Source of the DNA: Phenylobacterium sp. | GTDB taxonomy: Bacteria > Pseudomonadota > Alphaproteobacteria > Caulobacterales > Caulobacteraceae | Assembly (NCBI GenBank): GCA_028290945.1 | Contig: JAQGIV010000147.1 | Span: 1 to 34,021 of the forward strand | Length of the DNA: 34,021 nucleotides | Direction of reading: 5' to 3' | Shown here: one piece after another, positions 1-8,727 of the stretch | Numbering within the stretch: the stretch's first letter is position 1 | Layout: each line of letters starts with the position of its first letter | The notes under the pieces: generated by a model | Seen by the model: only the letters and a program-made list of their open reading frames with translations | Told to the model about the DNA's origin: nothing | Databases searched by the model: none | Made by a program: the position numbers and the translations under genes

Positions 1-209
1 ATCATGATCGAGCCGGTGAGCTGTCCGGAGGGCGCGTGCGCCGCCGCGGCCAGCAATGCGCCCACGATGATCACCGAGGAGATGGCGTTGGTGACCGCCA
101 TCAGCGGGGTGTGCAGCGCCGGCGTCACGCTCCAGACCACGTAGTAGCCCACGAAGATCGCCAGCACGAAGATGGCGAGCCGGAAGACGGTAGGGTCGAC
201 GGCTTCCAT
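1..209 (-). CDS. pntAB: NAD(P) transhydrogenase subunit alpha part 2 (membrane segment), 3' truncated by window edge
   Basis: Minus-strand translation from ATG at 209: [63 protein letters not shown]..., characteristic of split PntA membrane subunits; directly downstream of pntAA. Confidence 0.93.
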   Translation of the reverse strand, partial: MEAVDPTVFRLAIFVLAIFVGYYVVWSVTPALHTPLMAVTNAISSVIIVGALLAAAAHAPSGQLTGSIM

Positions 210-216
210 CGGAACC

Positions 217-1350
217 TCAGCTTGCAAGTTGCGGGTGGACGACCTTGCCGCCCCGGGTGACCAGCGCCGCCTTGAGGATCTCGTCCTCGTAGTCGGGGGC
301 GAACTTGCCGTCCTTGTCGAGCAGCAGGGTCGCGAAGGCCATGAGGTTGCGGGCGTAGAGGTTCGAGGCGTCGGTGGCGATGCGGCCGGGCAGGTTGGGG
401 ATGCCCAGGATGGTCACGCCGTTCCTGGTGACCGCGGCCTCGCCGAGCTTGGCGCCCACCACATTGCCGCCCTGCTCGATGGCCAGGTCGACGATCACCG
501 AGCCGGGCTTCATCGAGGCCACCTGGGCGGCGCTGACCAGCTTGGGCGCCGGGCGGCCGGGGATCAGGGCGGTGGTGATGACGATGTCCTGCTTGGCGAT
601 GTGGCCGGAGACGAGCTCGGCCTGCTTGGCCTGGTAGGCCTTGGACATTTCCTTGGCGTAGCCGGCGGCGGTCTCCGCGGCCTTGAACTCCTCGTCCTCG
701 ACGGCCACGAACTTGGCGCCCAGGCTCTCCACCTGCTCCTTGGTGGCGGGGCGCACGTCGGTGGCGGTGACCACGGCGCCCAGACGGCGGGCGGTGGCGA
801 TGGCCTGCAGGCCGGCGACGCCGACGCCCATCACGAACACCTTGGCGGCGGCCACCGTGCCGGCCGCGGTCATCATCATCGGCAGGGCGCGGCCGTAGGC
901 TTCGGCCGCCTCGATCACCGCGCGGTAGCCGGCGAGGTTGGCCTGGGACGACAGCGCGTCCATCACCTGGGCGCGGGTGATGCGCGGCACGAACTCCATG
1001 GCGAAGGCGCTGGCGCCGGCCTTGGCCAGCGCGGCCACCACCGCCTTGTCCTGATGAGGATTGAGCAGGGCCGCGACGATTGCGCCCTTCTTCAGGGCGG
1101 CGATCTCGGCGTCGGCCGGCGCGCGCACGTGGAAGACGATGTCGGCCTTGGCGACCGCCTCCTTGGCGGTCTTGGCGAGGGTCGCGCCGGCGGCCTTGTA
1201 GTCGGCGTCGGGGTAGGAGGCGGCGAGGCCGGCGCCCGCCTCGACGGTGACGGAAAAGCCCGCGGCGATCAGCTTCTTGACCGTCTCCGGCACCGCGGCC
1301 ACGCGGGTCTCGCCGGCGCGGCGCTCCTTGGTGACGGCGATCAGAGCCAT
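217..1350 (-). CDS. pntAA: NAD(P) transhydrogenase subunit alpha part 1 (Re/Si-specific)
   Basis: 377 aa; [27 protein letters not shown]..., [27 protein letters not shown] and [12 protein letters not shown] motifs of the PntA / alanine dehydrogenase-like family. Confidence 0.95.
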   Translation of the reverse strand: MALIAVTKERRAGETRVAAVPETVKKLIAAGFSVTVEAGAGLAASYPDADYKAAGATLAKTAKEAVAKADIVFHVRAPADAEIAALKKGAIVAALLNPHQDKAVVAALAKAGASAFAMEFVPRITRAQVMDALSSQANLAGYRAVIEAAEAYGRALPMMMTAAGTVAAAKVFVMGVGVAGLQAIATARRLGAVVTATDVRPATKEQVESLGAKFVAVEDEEFKAAETAAGYAKEMSKAYQAKQAELVSGHIAKQDIVITTALIPGRPAPKLVSAAQVASMKPGSVIVDLAIEQGGNVVGAKLGEAAVTRNGVTILGIPNLPGRIATDASNLYARNLMAFATLLLDKDGKFAPDYEDEILKAALVTRGGKVVHPQLAS

Positions 1351-1431
1351 GCCGCTAGATACCCCCGCGTCGATGCAGACGGCGGGACCATAGGAGCGCG
1401 ACTCAGGGTCTGTCCAGCAAGGCGGACCGGC

Positions 1432-1451
1432 CCTCCCCGTTCACGGGGAGG
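1432..1451. repeat. Short perfect hairpin CCTCCCCG-TTCA-CGGGGAGG (REP-like fragment or transcript-end structure)
   Basis: 8-bp perfect inverted repeat with 4-nt loop between pntAA and the cytochrome oxidase subunit IV-like gene; similar C/G-run hairpin at 8702-8718. Confidence 0.5.
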
Positions 1452-1458
1452 ATAAGGC

Positions 1459-1704
1459 TTAGTGCGCTGCGGCGCCTTGCGGCTTGTCGCGCAGCAGCAG
1501 GGTGCCCAGCGTGATCACCACGACCGCGGTGACCGCCGCGCCCATGAAGCCGGCGGCCGTGCAGAACCACAGCGTCAGCAGCAGCAACAGCGAGCCGATG
1601 TACAGCGAGCCCCACTTGGTCATGTTGTTGAACAGCGCGAAGGTCGAGACCTGCTCGGCGATGTCCATCTTGCCGCGGGTGTGATCGTGAGCCGCTCCGG
1701 CCAT
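1459..1704 (-). CDS. aa3-type cytochrome c oxidase subunit IV-like small membrane protein
   Basis: 81 aa; MAGAAHDHTRGKMDIAEQVSTFALFNNMTKWGSLYIGSLLLLLTLWFCTAAGF..., typical of the bacterial aa3 subunit IV family, commonly located next to pntA in alphaproteobacteria. Confidence 0.8.
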   Translation of the reverse strand: MAGAAHDHTRGKMDIAEQVSTFALFNNMTKWGSLYIGSLLLLLTLWFCTAAGFMGAAVTAVVVITLGTLLLRDKPQGAAAH

Positions 1705-1788
1705 GGATTACTCTCTCTTGTGCAGTGCAACAGAAATGGAGGCAGGCGCTCCCTACACGAGGTTGCGCGCCCGCTCAAGCCGGGCGGT

Positions 1789-2859
1789 TCAGGGCGGCCA
1801 TGCGGCCAATAGCGCGCGGATCGCGGCCACCAGGGCCAGCGGCTGGTCGATCATGATGTGGTGGTGTGAAGCCGGGATCTCGATCTCGATCATCCCGGCC
1901 GGGAAGGGCGAGGGCGCGCCGGCCTTGCGGTGCTCCACGATGCGGCTCTGCGCGCCGTAGATGTGCACCATCGGCGTCTTGACCTCGGTGGGGACCGCGC
2001 TGCCGCCCATCATCGAGCCTTCGCGGTCGAGCTTGCCCCACATGTTGGGATCGAAGCGCCAGGTCCAGCCCTCGCCGGAGCCGTCCGGCCCCTTTTCATT
2101 GTTCGGCAGCGGCGCGCGCTTGAGCGAGCGCCGGGCGATGAAGTCGGCGATGAACGGGTTGCCGGCCGGCTGCGGCGGCATCAGGCGGAAGCGGGCGAGC
2201 GCCGCCTCGATCGTCGGATAGACCCGGCTCGGGCGGTCGACGGTGGGGATGTTGCGCACCGCCTCCATCTGCGCCTGGCGCTTGGCCAGCTCCTCCGGCG
2301 GCGGGCCGAAGCCGGTGTCGACCATGATCGCGGCGTGCATCCGCTCGGGGTGCTGCGCGGCGGCGAAGAACACCTGGCCGCCGCCGAACGAGTGGCCGAT
2401 GTAGATCGGCTTGCGGCCACCCTCGTAGAGGCCGACCGCGCGGGCCACGGCCTCGGCGTCCTCGGCGAAGTCGGAGAAGGCGTAGCGCTCGCGCCAGTCC
2501 GAGGCGCCCATGCCGGCCAGCGACATGGAGGCCACCCGGTAGTCGGCCGCGAAGAACGGCGCGATGAAGCTCCACCAGTCGGCATGCGCCGAGTTGCCGT
2601 GCACGAACAGCAGGCCGGGCTTGCCGATCTCGCCCCAGGTCAGGACCTCGAGCTTGGACCCCAGGCTTTCCACGAAGGTCCGCTCCGGCTGATCGGCGAT
2701 GGCGTCCTTGAACCACTGCGGCGCAGGCGGCTCGGCGCCGTGGTAGGCGGCCAGCGGCGCCTGCACCTCCGGCGGCAGCTCGCCGGGCTCCGCATGGATC
2801 GGGCGGTCGTCGTAGGTCTCGCGCGCGGCCTTCGGCTGTTCGGCAACTTCGTCGGCCAT
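1789..2859 (-). CDS. Alpha/beta hydrolase
   Basis: LLFVHGNSAHADWWSFIAPFFAADYRVASMSLAGMGASDW and nucleophile elbow GHSFGGG; start set at MADEVAEQ (2859) rather than the ORF-track start. Confidence 0.88.
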   Translation of the reverse strand: MADEVAEQPKAARETYDDRPIHAEPGELPPEVQAPLAAYHGAEPPAPQWFKDAIADQPERTFVESLGSKLEVLTWGEIGKPGLLFVHGNSAHADWWSFIAPFFAADYRVASMSLAGMGASDWRERYAFSDFAEDAEAVARAVGLYEGGRKPIYIGHSFGGGQVFFAAAQHPERMHAAIMVDTGFGPPPEELAKRQAQMEAVRNIPTVDRPSRVYPTIEAALARFRLMPPQPAGNPFIADFIARRSLKRAPLPNNEKGPDGSGEGWTWRFDPNMWGKLDREGSMMGGSAVPTEVKTPMVHIYGAQSRIVEHRKAGAPSPFPAGMIEIEIPASHHHIMIDQPLALVAAIRALLAAWPP

Positions 2860-2935
2860 GCACTCGCGTCCTGACTTCGGTCGCGACGTGACTAACAACC
2901 GTTTGAAAAATGGCAAGCGGAAGGTGGGTCGGCGC

Positions 2936-4981
2936 TCACGCCGGCGGCCGGTAGTCACGCTGCACGTGACCCTTGAGCTGCGCCTCGGTGAACCACACCG
3001 GCTTGGTCTTCATGGCCACGAACAGCGGGGTCTGGTCGGCGTAGTGGGGCGAGGTCTCGTCGAGCGTCGCCGAGCCGAACTGGTGGATGCTGCGCGAGGT
3101 GAGGTGGCCAGCCTTGTCCCAGCTGACGAACATCACATAGGTGTCGCCGGCGAGCGCATGCAGCCGGCCGTCCGGATCGGGCCGGCCGTAGACCGCGCGG
3201 TAGACGTCGGGCGCGCCGTCGATGGCCAGGTCGAGCTTGCCGCGGCGGATGCGGTTCACCTCGCCCCACGCCGGATCGATGCGCCCGAAGTGCGTCTTGA
3301 GGTCGGCCATGGCCGCCTTGAGCGCGGCGATCGGCGAGCCGCCGGGGTTCTGGTTGATGCGGGTCAGGGTCAGCACCGCCAGCGCCGCCCCGCGGCTGTT
3401 CACGTCGGTGCGCAAGTCCCAGCCCTTCAGCACCGCCTGGGCGGCCGCCAGGTCGGCGTCGCCGTTCGGGTTCAAGGCCAGCAGCGCCGCGATGCCTTTG
3501 CCGATGTCGGACTGGCGGCTGTAGGCCAGGTCGTACTTGTAGGCGTTGAACTTGGCCGCGGTGATCGCGCGGTCCTGGGCGTAGGTCTCCAGCACCCGGT
3601 AGGCGCGGTTGGTCATGTTGGTCTGGACGCCCATCCACTTGGGGTAGGCCTCCGGCTTCAGGTCGTCGGCCGGCTCGGTGGCGCGGAACGGGGTGTTGTT
3701 GGAGTTGAACACCAGGGCCGACTTGGGATTCCACAGCTGCGGCAGCTGCGCGAAGGGGACCTCCCGGGTGGGGATCAGGTCGGAGCGGTCGCCGGGGACC
3801 ACGCCGGACCAGTCGAAGCCGTCTTTCCGCACCGGGATGCGGGCGTTGTAGACGTAGCCGACATTGCCCTTCTCGTCGGCGTAGACGTAGTTGATCGAGG
3901 GCAGGACCTGCAGCGACATGGCCGCCTTCCACTCGGCCAGCGACGTGGCCTTATCGAGCGCCAGATACTGCTGCGGCTGGCGCACCTCACCCATGCCGGC
4001 GTAGCGGACGGCGAAGACGCCGTGGTCGGTGCGCACCACCGGGCCGTGGACCGAGCGCAGCACCTCGCGGCTGACCGTGTCGAAGCCGCCGTCCGGCCGC
4101 TTCACCTTGATCTGCACCCTGCGCGTCTCGAGGTCCTTCCAGGCGCCGTCGAGGCGGTACTGGCCTGGATTGGCCGGGTTGAGGGTCAGGGCGTAGACGT
4201 CGACCAGGTCGGGATTGTTGACCGTGTTGGCCCAGCCCAGATGGGCGTTGTGGCCGTGCAGCATGAACGGCGCGCCGGGGAAGAAGCCGCCGGCCACGTG
4301 CCAGCCTTCCCCGCTCTGCACCACCGCCTCGTACCAGGCCACCGTGCCGGTATAGGGTTGGTGGGAGTTGACCAGCAGCCGGGTCGCGCCGTCCACCGAA
4401 CGGGCGGGCCCGACCGCCAGGCCGTTGGAGCCGGTGGGCAGCTTGTCGTCGATCGCGGCGACCTTGGTGGGCTTCATCAGGTTCCGGAAGGCGCCGTCGA
4501 GGCCGTAGAAGGTCGGGCCGTTGAACACGAAGCCGGCCTCCAGATCCTGGCCGCGGAACGGTTTGAAGCCGGCCGGCAGCTTCTCCGGATGTTTCCGCGC
4601 ATAGGCGTTCACGCCATCGGCGTAGGCCTGCAGCACGCCGCGCACATGGGCCGGGACCTTGCGGGCGTAGTCGCGGTCGATGGCGCCCCAGACGTCCTGC
4701 AGCTGGACGAGGTAGTCGCTGTCGACGCCGGTCGGTCCCTGCAGGGTCGCGAGCTGGCCGCGGGCGGTGAGCGTGCCCAGCACCAGGGTCGCCAGGTCGT
4801 CCTCCGCCTGCGCATAGCCCAGCCCATAGGCGGCGTCGGCGTCGGTGCGGCCCAGGATGTGCGGCACGCCCCAGTCGTCGCGCCGGATGCGCACGTCGTG
4901 GCCCGGCTTCGGCGCGGCCTGCGCGGTCGCGGCCAGCAGCGCCAGCGCGAGGCCAAGCCCCGCGGTTGTCTTGAAGCCCAT
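2936..4981 (-). CDS. Penicillin amidase / acylase family (Ntn-hydrolase) protein, secreted
   Basis: 681 aa with signal peptide MGFKTTAGLGLALALLAATAQAA; VRIRRDDWGVPHILGRTDADAAYGLGYAQAEDD; autoprocessing-type motif TGSNGLAVGPARS; VNSHQP. The ORF track extends it upstream to 5755, but family homology starts at 4981. Confidence 0.9.
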   Translation of the reverse strand: MGFKTTAGLGLALALLAATAQAAPKPGHDVRIRRDDWGVPHILGRTDADAAYGLGYAQAEDDLATLVLGTLTARGQLATLQGPTGVDSDYLVQLQDVWGAIDRDYARKVPAHVRGVLQAYADGVNAYARKHPEKLPAGFKPFRGQDLEAGFVFNGPTFYGLDGAFRNLMKPTKVAAIDDKLPTGSNGLAVGPARSVDGATRLLVNSHQPYTGTVAWYEAVVQSGEGWHVAGGFFPGAPFMLHGHNAHLGWANTVNNPDLVDVYALTLNPANPGQYRLDGAWKDLETRRVQIKVKRPDGGFDTVSREVLRSVHGPVVRTDHGVFAVRYAGMGEVRQPQQYLALDKATSLAEWKAAMSLQVLPSINYVYADEKGNVGYVYNARIPVRKDGFDWSGVVPGDRSDLIPTREVPFAQLPQLWNPKSALVFNSNNTPFRATEPADDLKPEAYPKWMGVQTNMTNRAYRVLETYAQDRAITAAKFNAYKYDLAYSRQSDIGKGIAALLALNPNGDADLAAAQAVLKGWDLRTDVNSRGAALAVLTLTRINQNPGGSPIAALKAAMADLKTHFGRIDPAWGEVNRIRRGKLDLAIDGAPDVYRAVYGRPDPDGRLHALAGDTYVMFVSWDKAGHLTSRSIHQFGSATLDETSPHYADQTPLFVAMKTKPVWFTEAQLKGHVQRDYRPPA

Positions 4982-5095
4982 GAACGACCCTCCCGTTTGG
5001 CGGGTCAATAAGCACTGTCCGGCGCCGGGGAGAAGGCCCGCTGGCCTTGGTGGGCGAGACACGGCAGCTTGGCGGCCGCGATGGGGAGATAGCCG

Positions 5096-5881
5096 ATGCG
5101 TCCGAACCGCCTGCGCCAGGTCTGGGCCGAGGGCCGCGCCGTGCTGAACGGCTGGTGCGGCATCGGCTCGGCCTTCACTGCCGAGACCCTGGCCCGCCAG
5201 GGCTGGGACAGCATCACCATCGACGGCCAGCACGGGCTGATCGGCTACGCCGAGATGCTGGCCATGCTGCAGGCGGTCGCCGCCACCGAGGCCGGGACGC
5301 TGGTGCGGGTCTCCTGGAACACTCCGGGCGAGATCATGCGGGCGCTGGACGCCGGCGCCGACGGGGTGATCTGCCCGATGATCAACAACCGCCAGGAATG
5401 CGAGGCCTTCGTGCGCGCCTGCCGCTATCCGCCCGACGGCTACCGCAGCTTCGGCCCGACGCGGGCGGCGCTGGTGCATGGCGCGGACTACGCCGGCGGC
5501 GCCAACGCCCATGTGCTGGCCTTCGCCATGATCGAGACCGCCGAGGGGCTGGAGAAGGCCGACGAGATCTGCGCCACGCCCGGCCTCGCCGGCGTCTACA
5601 TCGGGCCGTCCGACCTGTCGCTGGCGCTGGGCGGCCCGCCGACCCAGGACTCCGAAGACCCCCTGCGGCTGGCGGCTTTCGACAAGATCCTGGCGGCCTG
5701 CCAGCGGGCGGGCGTGAAGGCCGGGGTCCACACCACCAGCGTCGCCTATTCGCAAGCCATGCTGGCGCGCGGCTTCGACCTGGTGACCGTCGGCGCCGAC
5801 ACCCGCTACCTGGCCGCCGGGCGCGGCGAGGTCAGCGAGATGCGCAAGTGGCAGCAGAACCTCTCCCCCCAGCGAAGCTGA
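5096..5881 (+). CDS. HpcH/HpaI-family aldolase (2,4-dihydroxyhept-2-ene-1,7-dioate aldolase-like)
   Basis: WDSITIDGQHGLIGYAEMLAMLQA, VRVSWNTPGEIMRALDAGADGVICPMINNRQECEAFVRACRYPPDGYRSFGP, GVYIGPSDLSLALG. Confidence 0.92.
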   Translation: MRPNRLRQVWAEGRAVLNGWCGIGSAFTAETLARQGWDSITIDGQHGLIGYAEMLAMLQAVAATEAGTLVRVSWNTPGEIMRALDAGADGVICPMINNRQECEAFVRACRYPPDGYRSFGPTRAALVHGADYAGGANAHVLAFAMIETAEGLEKADEICATPGLAGVYIGPSDLSLALGGPPTQDSEDPLRLAAFDKILAACQRAGVKAGVHTTSVAYSQAMLARGFDLVTVGADTRYLAAGRGEVSEMRKWQQNLSPQRS

Positions 5882-6027
5882 GAGGGGAGAGGGCAGGGAG
5901 AGGGGCGGCGCAGGACGCGGAATATCACTCGGGATTCAGCCAGCGTCATGGCGGCGCAGCTTTGGTCTGGGACACGCCGAGCCACCCCTCTCCCGGCCTC
6001 TCCCCTCTCGCTTCGCGGGGGGAGAGG
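5860..6027. repeat. Intergenic palindromic element, copy A (MITE/REP-like, ~46-bp terminal inverted repeats)
   Basis: Left CCTCTCCCCCCAGCGAAGCTGAGAGGGGAGAGGGCAGGGAGAGGGG; right end is its near reverse complement (CCCCTCTCCCGGCCTCTCCCCTCTCGCTTCGCGGGGGGAGAGG). Second copy at 26987-27163. Confidence 0.85.
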
Positions 6028-6031
6028 GGCG

Positions 6032-6454
6032 CTACAGCTTCTGGGTCGCCAGCAGCAGCGAGGTCTCGGTCGCGGCGATGCCGTCGATGGTGCGGATCTG
6101 GTCCAGGGTGCGGCTGAATTCCGACAGCGTCGCGGTGTCGAGCTCGGCCACCAGGTCCCAGCGGCCGTTAGTGGTGTGGATGGCCGCCACCTCTGGCAGG
6201 CCGCGCAGCGCCTGGGTGACGGCGCGGCTGCGTTCGCCCTCGATGGCGATGGTCATTATGGCGCGGACCCGATTGTCCTCCAGCTCGGCGCGGGTGCGAA
6301 CGGTGAAGGCCTGGATGACGCCGGTGGCCTGCAGCCGGGCGACGCGGTTCTGCACCGTGCCGCGAGACACCTTCAGCTTCTTGGCCAGCGAGGCCGCCGA
6401 ATCGCGGGCGTCGGCGCGCAGCAGGCCGAGCAGCCTGTGGTCGAGGTCGTCCAT
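6032..6454 (-). CDS. Lrp/AsnC family transcriptional regulator
   Basis: MDDLDHRLLGLLRADARDSAASLAKKLKVSRGTVQNRVARLQATGVIQAFTVRT... N-terminal HTH plus AsnC-type effector domain; divergent from the arginine-catabolism genes. Confidence 0.93.
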   Translation of the reverse strand: MDDLDHRLLGLLRADARDSAASLAKKLKVSRGTVQNRVARLQATGVIQAFTVRTRAELEDNRVRAIMTIAIEGERSRAVTQALRGLPEVAAIHTTNGRWDLVAELDTATLSEFSRTLDQIRTIDGIAATETSLLLATQKL

Positions 6455-6580
6455 CGTATCGCCAATTTCATCTGACGAAACGCCAGATCATGGCGCATAT
6501 CTTAGCAGCTTTGAGGCTTTTCGCTAGCACTGCCGAGGAGGAGGCTGAAGGCCCAGTTCGTTTCACATTCGAGGCGCGTG

Positions 6581-7462
6581 ATGTCCGACCGGCCGCTCTA
6601 CCTGATGACCGATCCGGCGTGCTTCGACGTCTGCTACCAGATCAATCCCTGGATGCGGCCCGACGCCTGGCGGGCCGATCCGCGCCGCGCCCTGGCGGCG
6701 GCCAAGGACGCCTCGGCCGAGTTGCGGCGCGCCCTGCAGGATCTGGGCGCCGAGGTCGAGACCATCGGCGCGGTCCAGGGCCTGCCTGACCTGGTGTTCC
6801 CGGCCAACGCCGCCATCGTGCTGGACGGCCGGGCGCTGCTGGCTCGCTTCCGGCACCCCGAGCGGCAGGGCGAGGAGGCCGTGCTGCGCGAGGTGTTCAC
6901 CCGGCTGAAGCGCCGCGGCCTGGTGCACGACATCGTCGATTTCCCGGACGGCGTCTTCCAGGAGGGCGCGGGCGACGCGATCTGGGACGCCGACCGCAAG
7001 CTGTTCTGGGCCGGCCACGGGCCGCGCTCCAGCCGCGCCGCGCTGGCGGTGATCGCACGCGCGTTCGGCCAGGAGGTGGTGGGCCTCGAGCTCGCCTCGG
7101 AGCGCTACTACCACCTCGACACCTGCTTCTGCCCGCTGGCCGGCGGCAAGCTGCTCTACTATCCGGCGGCCTTCACGCCCGCCGCGTTGGCCACCATCCG
7201 CCTGCGCGTGCCCGAGGTGCAGCGTATCGAGGCGACCGACGAGGAGGCGCAGGCCTTCTGCGTCAACGCCGTCAACCAGGGCAGCCGCATCGTCATGGCC
7301 CGCGCGCCCGACAGCCTGAAGCGCAAGCTGACCGCCCGCGGCTACACCATCGCCGAGGTCGACCTCGCGCCCTTCATCCTGTCCGGCGGCGCCGCCTACT
7401 GCATGACCTTGCGCCTCGACCGGCAGAGCCATCCCGAACGCGCCATCATCGCCGCGGAGTAG
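6581..7462 (+). CDS. Amidinotransferase/dimethylargininase-like (guanidine-modifying superfamily) protein
   Basis: [37 protein letters not shown]-terminal candidate Cys nucleophile in [10 protein letters not shown]. Confidence 0.9.
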   Translation: MSDRPLYLMTDPACFDVCYQINPWMRPDAWRADPRRALAAAKDASAELRRALQDLGAEVETIGAVQGLPDLVFPANAAIVLDGRALLARFRHPERQGEEAVLREVFTRLKRRGLVHDIVDFPDGVFQEGAGDAIWDADRKLFWAGHGPRSSRAALAVIARAFGQEVVGLELASERYYHLDTCFCPLAGGKLLYYPAAFTPAALATIRLRVPEVQRIEATDEEAQAFCVNAVNQGSRIVMARAPDSLKRKLTARGYTIAEVDLAPFILSGGAAYCMTLRLDRQSHPERAIIAAE

Positions 7463-7467
7463 CCCAC

Positions 7468-8688
7468 ATGAACGACCTCGCCCTCGAACGCCGCTCGCTG
7501 ACCGCCGGCTACATCGCCGTGGAGGCCGAGTACGGCGCCAAGAACTACAAGCCGCTGGACGTGGTGTTGACCCGCGGCTCCGGCGTCCACGTCTGGGATG
7601 TGGAGGGCCGCCGCTACCTCGACTGCCTGTCGGCCTATTCGGCGGTCAACCAGGGCCACTGCCATCCGAAGATCCTGGAGGCCATGGTCGAGCAGGCCGG
7701 GCGGCTGACGCTCACCTCGCGGGCCTTCCGCAACGACCAGCTGGCGCCGTTCTACGAGGAGCTCTGCGCGCTGACCAACTCGCACAAGGTGCTGCCGATG
7801 AACTCCGGCGCCGAGGCCGTGGAGACGGCGCTGAAGGTGGCGCGCAAGTGGGGCTACGAGGTCAAGGGCGTGCCGGACGGCCAGGCCGAGATCATCGTCT
7901 GCGACGGCAACTTCCACGGCCGCACGGTGGCCATCGTCGGCTTCTCCACCGACCCGCAGTCGCGCGGCGGCTTCGGCCCCTTCGCGCCGGGCTTCAAGGT
8001 GGTTCCGTTCGGCGACGCGGACGCCCTGGAAGCGGCGATCGGGCCCAACACCGTGGCCTTCCTGGTGGAGCCGATCCAGGGCGAGGCGGGCGTGATCATC
8101 CCGCCGGCCGGCTACCTCAAGCGGGCCCGCGAGCTGTGCACGCAGCACGGCGTGATCCTGATCCTCGACGAGATCCAGACCGGCCTTGGCCGCACCGGCA
8201 AGCTGCTGGCCGAGGAGCACGAGGGGATCGAGGCGGACCTGACGCTGATCGGCAAGGCGCTGTCCGGCGGCTTCTATCCGGTGTCGGCGGTGCTCTCGAA
8301 CTCGGAGGTGATGAGCGTCCTCCACCCCGGCGAGCACGGCTCGACCTTCGGCGGCAATCCGCTGGCCTGCGCGGTGGCGCGTGCGGCGCTGAAGGTGATC
8401 GTCGAAGAGGGCCTGGTGGAGAACGCCGCCCAGGTCGGCGCGCGGCTGAAGGGGAGCCTGGAAGCGCTGGCCGCGCCCTCGGTGAAGGAGATCCGCGGCC
8501 GCGGCCTGATGATCGCCGTGGAGCTGCACCCCGACGCCGGCGGCGCGCGGCGGGTGTGCGAGGCGCTGCAGGCGCGCGGCCTGCTGGCCAAGGAGACCCA
8601 CGACCACACCATCCGCATCGCCCCGCCGCTGATCCTGACGCCGGAGCAGGCCGACTGGATCGCGGAGCAGTTCGCGGGCGTGCTCTGA
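7468..8688 (+). CDS. rocD: Ornithine--oxo-acid transaminase
   Basis: [101 protein letters not shown]; 5-nt gap from the upstream gene. Confidence 0.96.
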   Translation: MNDLALERRSLTAGYIAVEAEYGAKNYKPLDVVLTRGSGVHVWDVEGRRYLDCLSAYSAVNQGHCHPKILEAMVEQAGRLTLTSRAFRNDQLAPFYEELCALTNSHKVLPMNSGAEAVETALKVARKWGYEVKGVPDGQAEIIVCDGNFHGRTVAIVGFSTDPQSRGGFGPFAPGFKVVPFGDADALEAAIGPNTVAFLVEPIQGEAGVIIPPAGYLKRARELCTQHGVILILDEIQTGLGRTGKLLAEEHEGIEADLTLIGKALSGGFYPVSAVLSNSEVMSVLHPGEHGSTFGGNPLACAVARAALKVIVEEGLVENAAQVGARLKGSLEALAAPSVKEIRGRGLMIAVELHPDAGGARRVCEALQARGLLAKETHDHTIRIAPPLILTPEQADWIAEQFAGVL

Positions 8689-8701
8689 TCTCCGAGCACC
8701 C

Positions 8702-8718
8702 CTCCCCCTTGCGGGGAG
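8702..8718. terminator. Hairpin CTCCCC-CTTGC-GGGGAG between convergent genes; possible bidirectional terminator or REP fragment
   Basis: 6-bp GC stem located in the 39-bp gap between the converging rocD and PQQ dehydrogenase stop codons; no clear U tract. Confidence 0.4.
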
Positions 8719-8727
8719 AGGGCTATG

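Noticed and set aside
172-1455. 427-aa plus-strand ORF opposite pntAA
   Set aside because: Antisense of a confidently identified gene; Gly/His-rich nonsense composition.
2858-5011. 717-aa plus-strand ORF opposite the acylase
   Set aside because: Antisense artefact in high-GC sequence; the minus strand carries the acylase family motifs.
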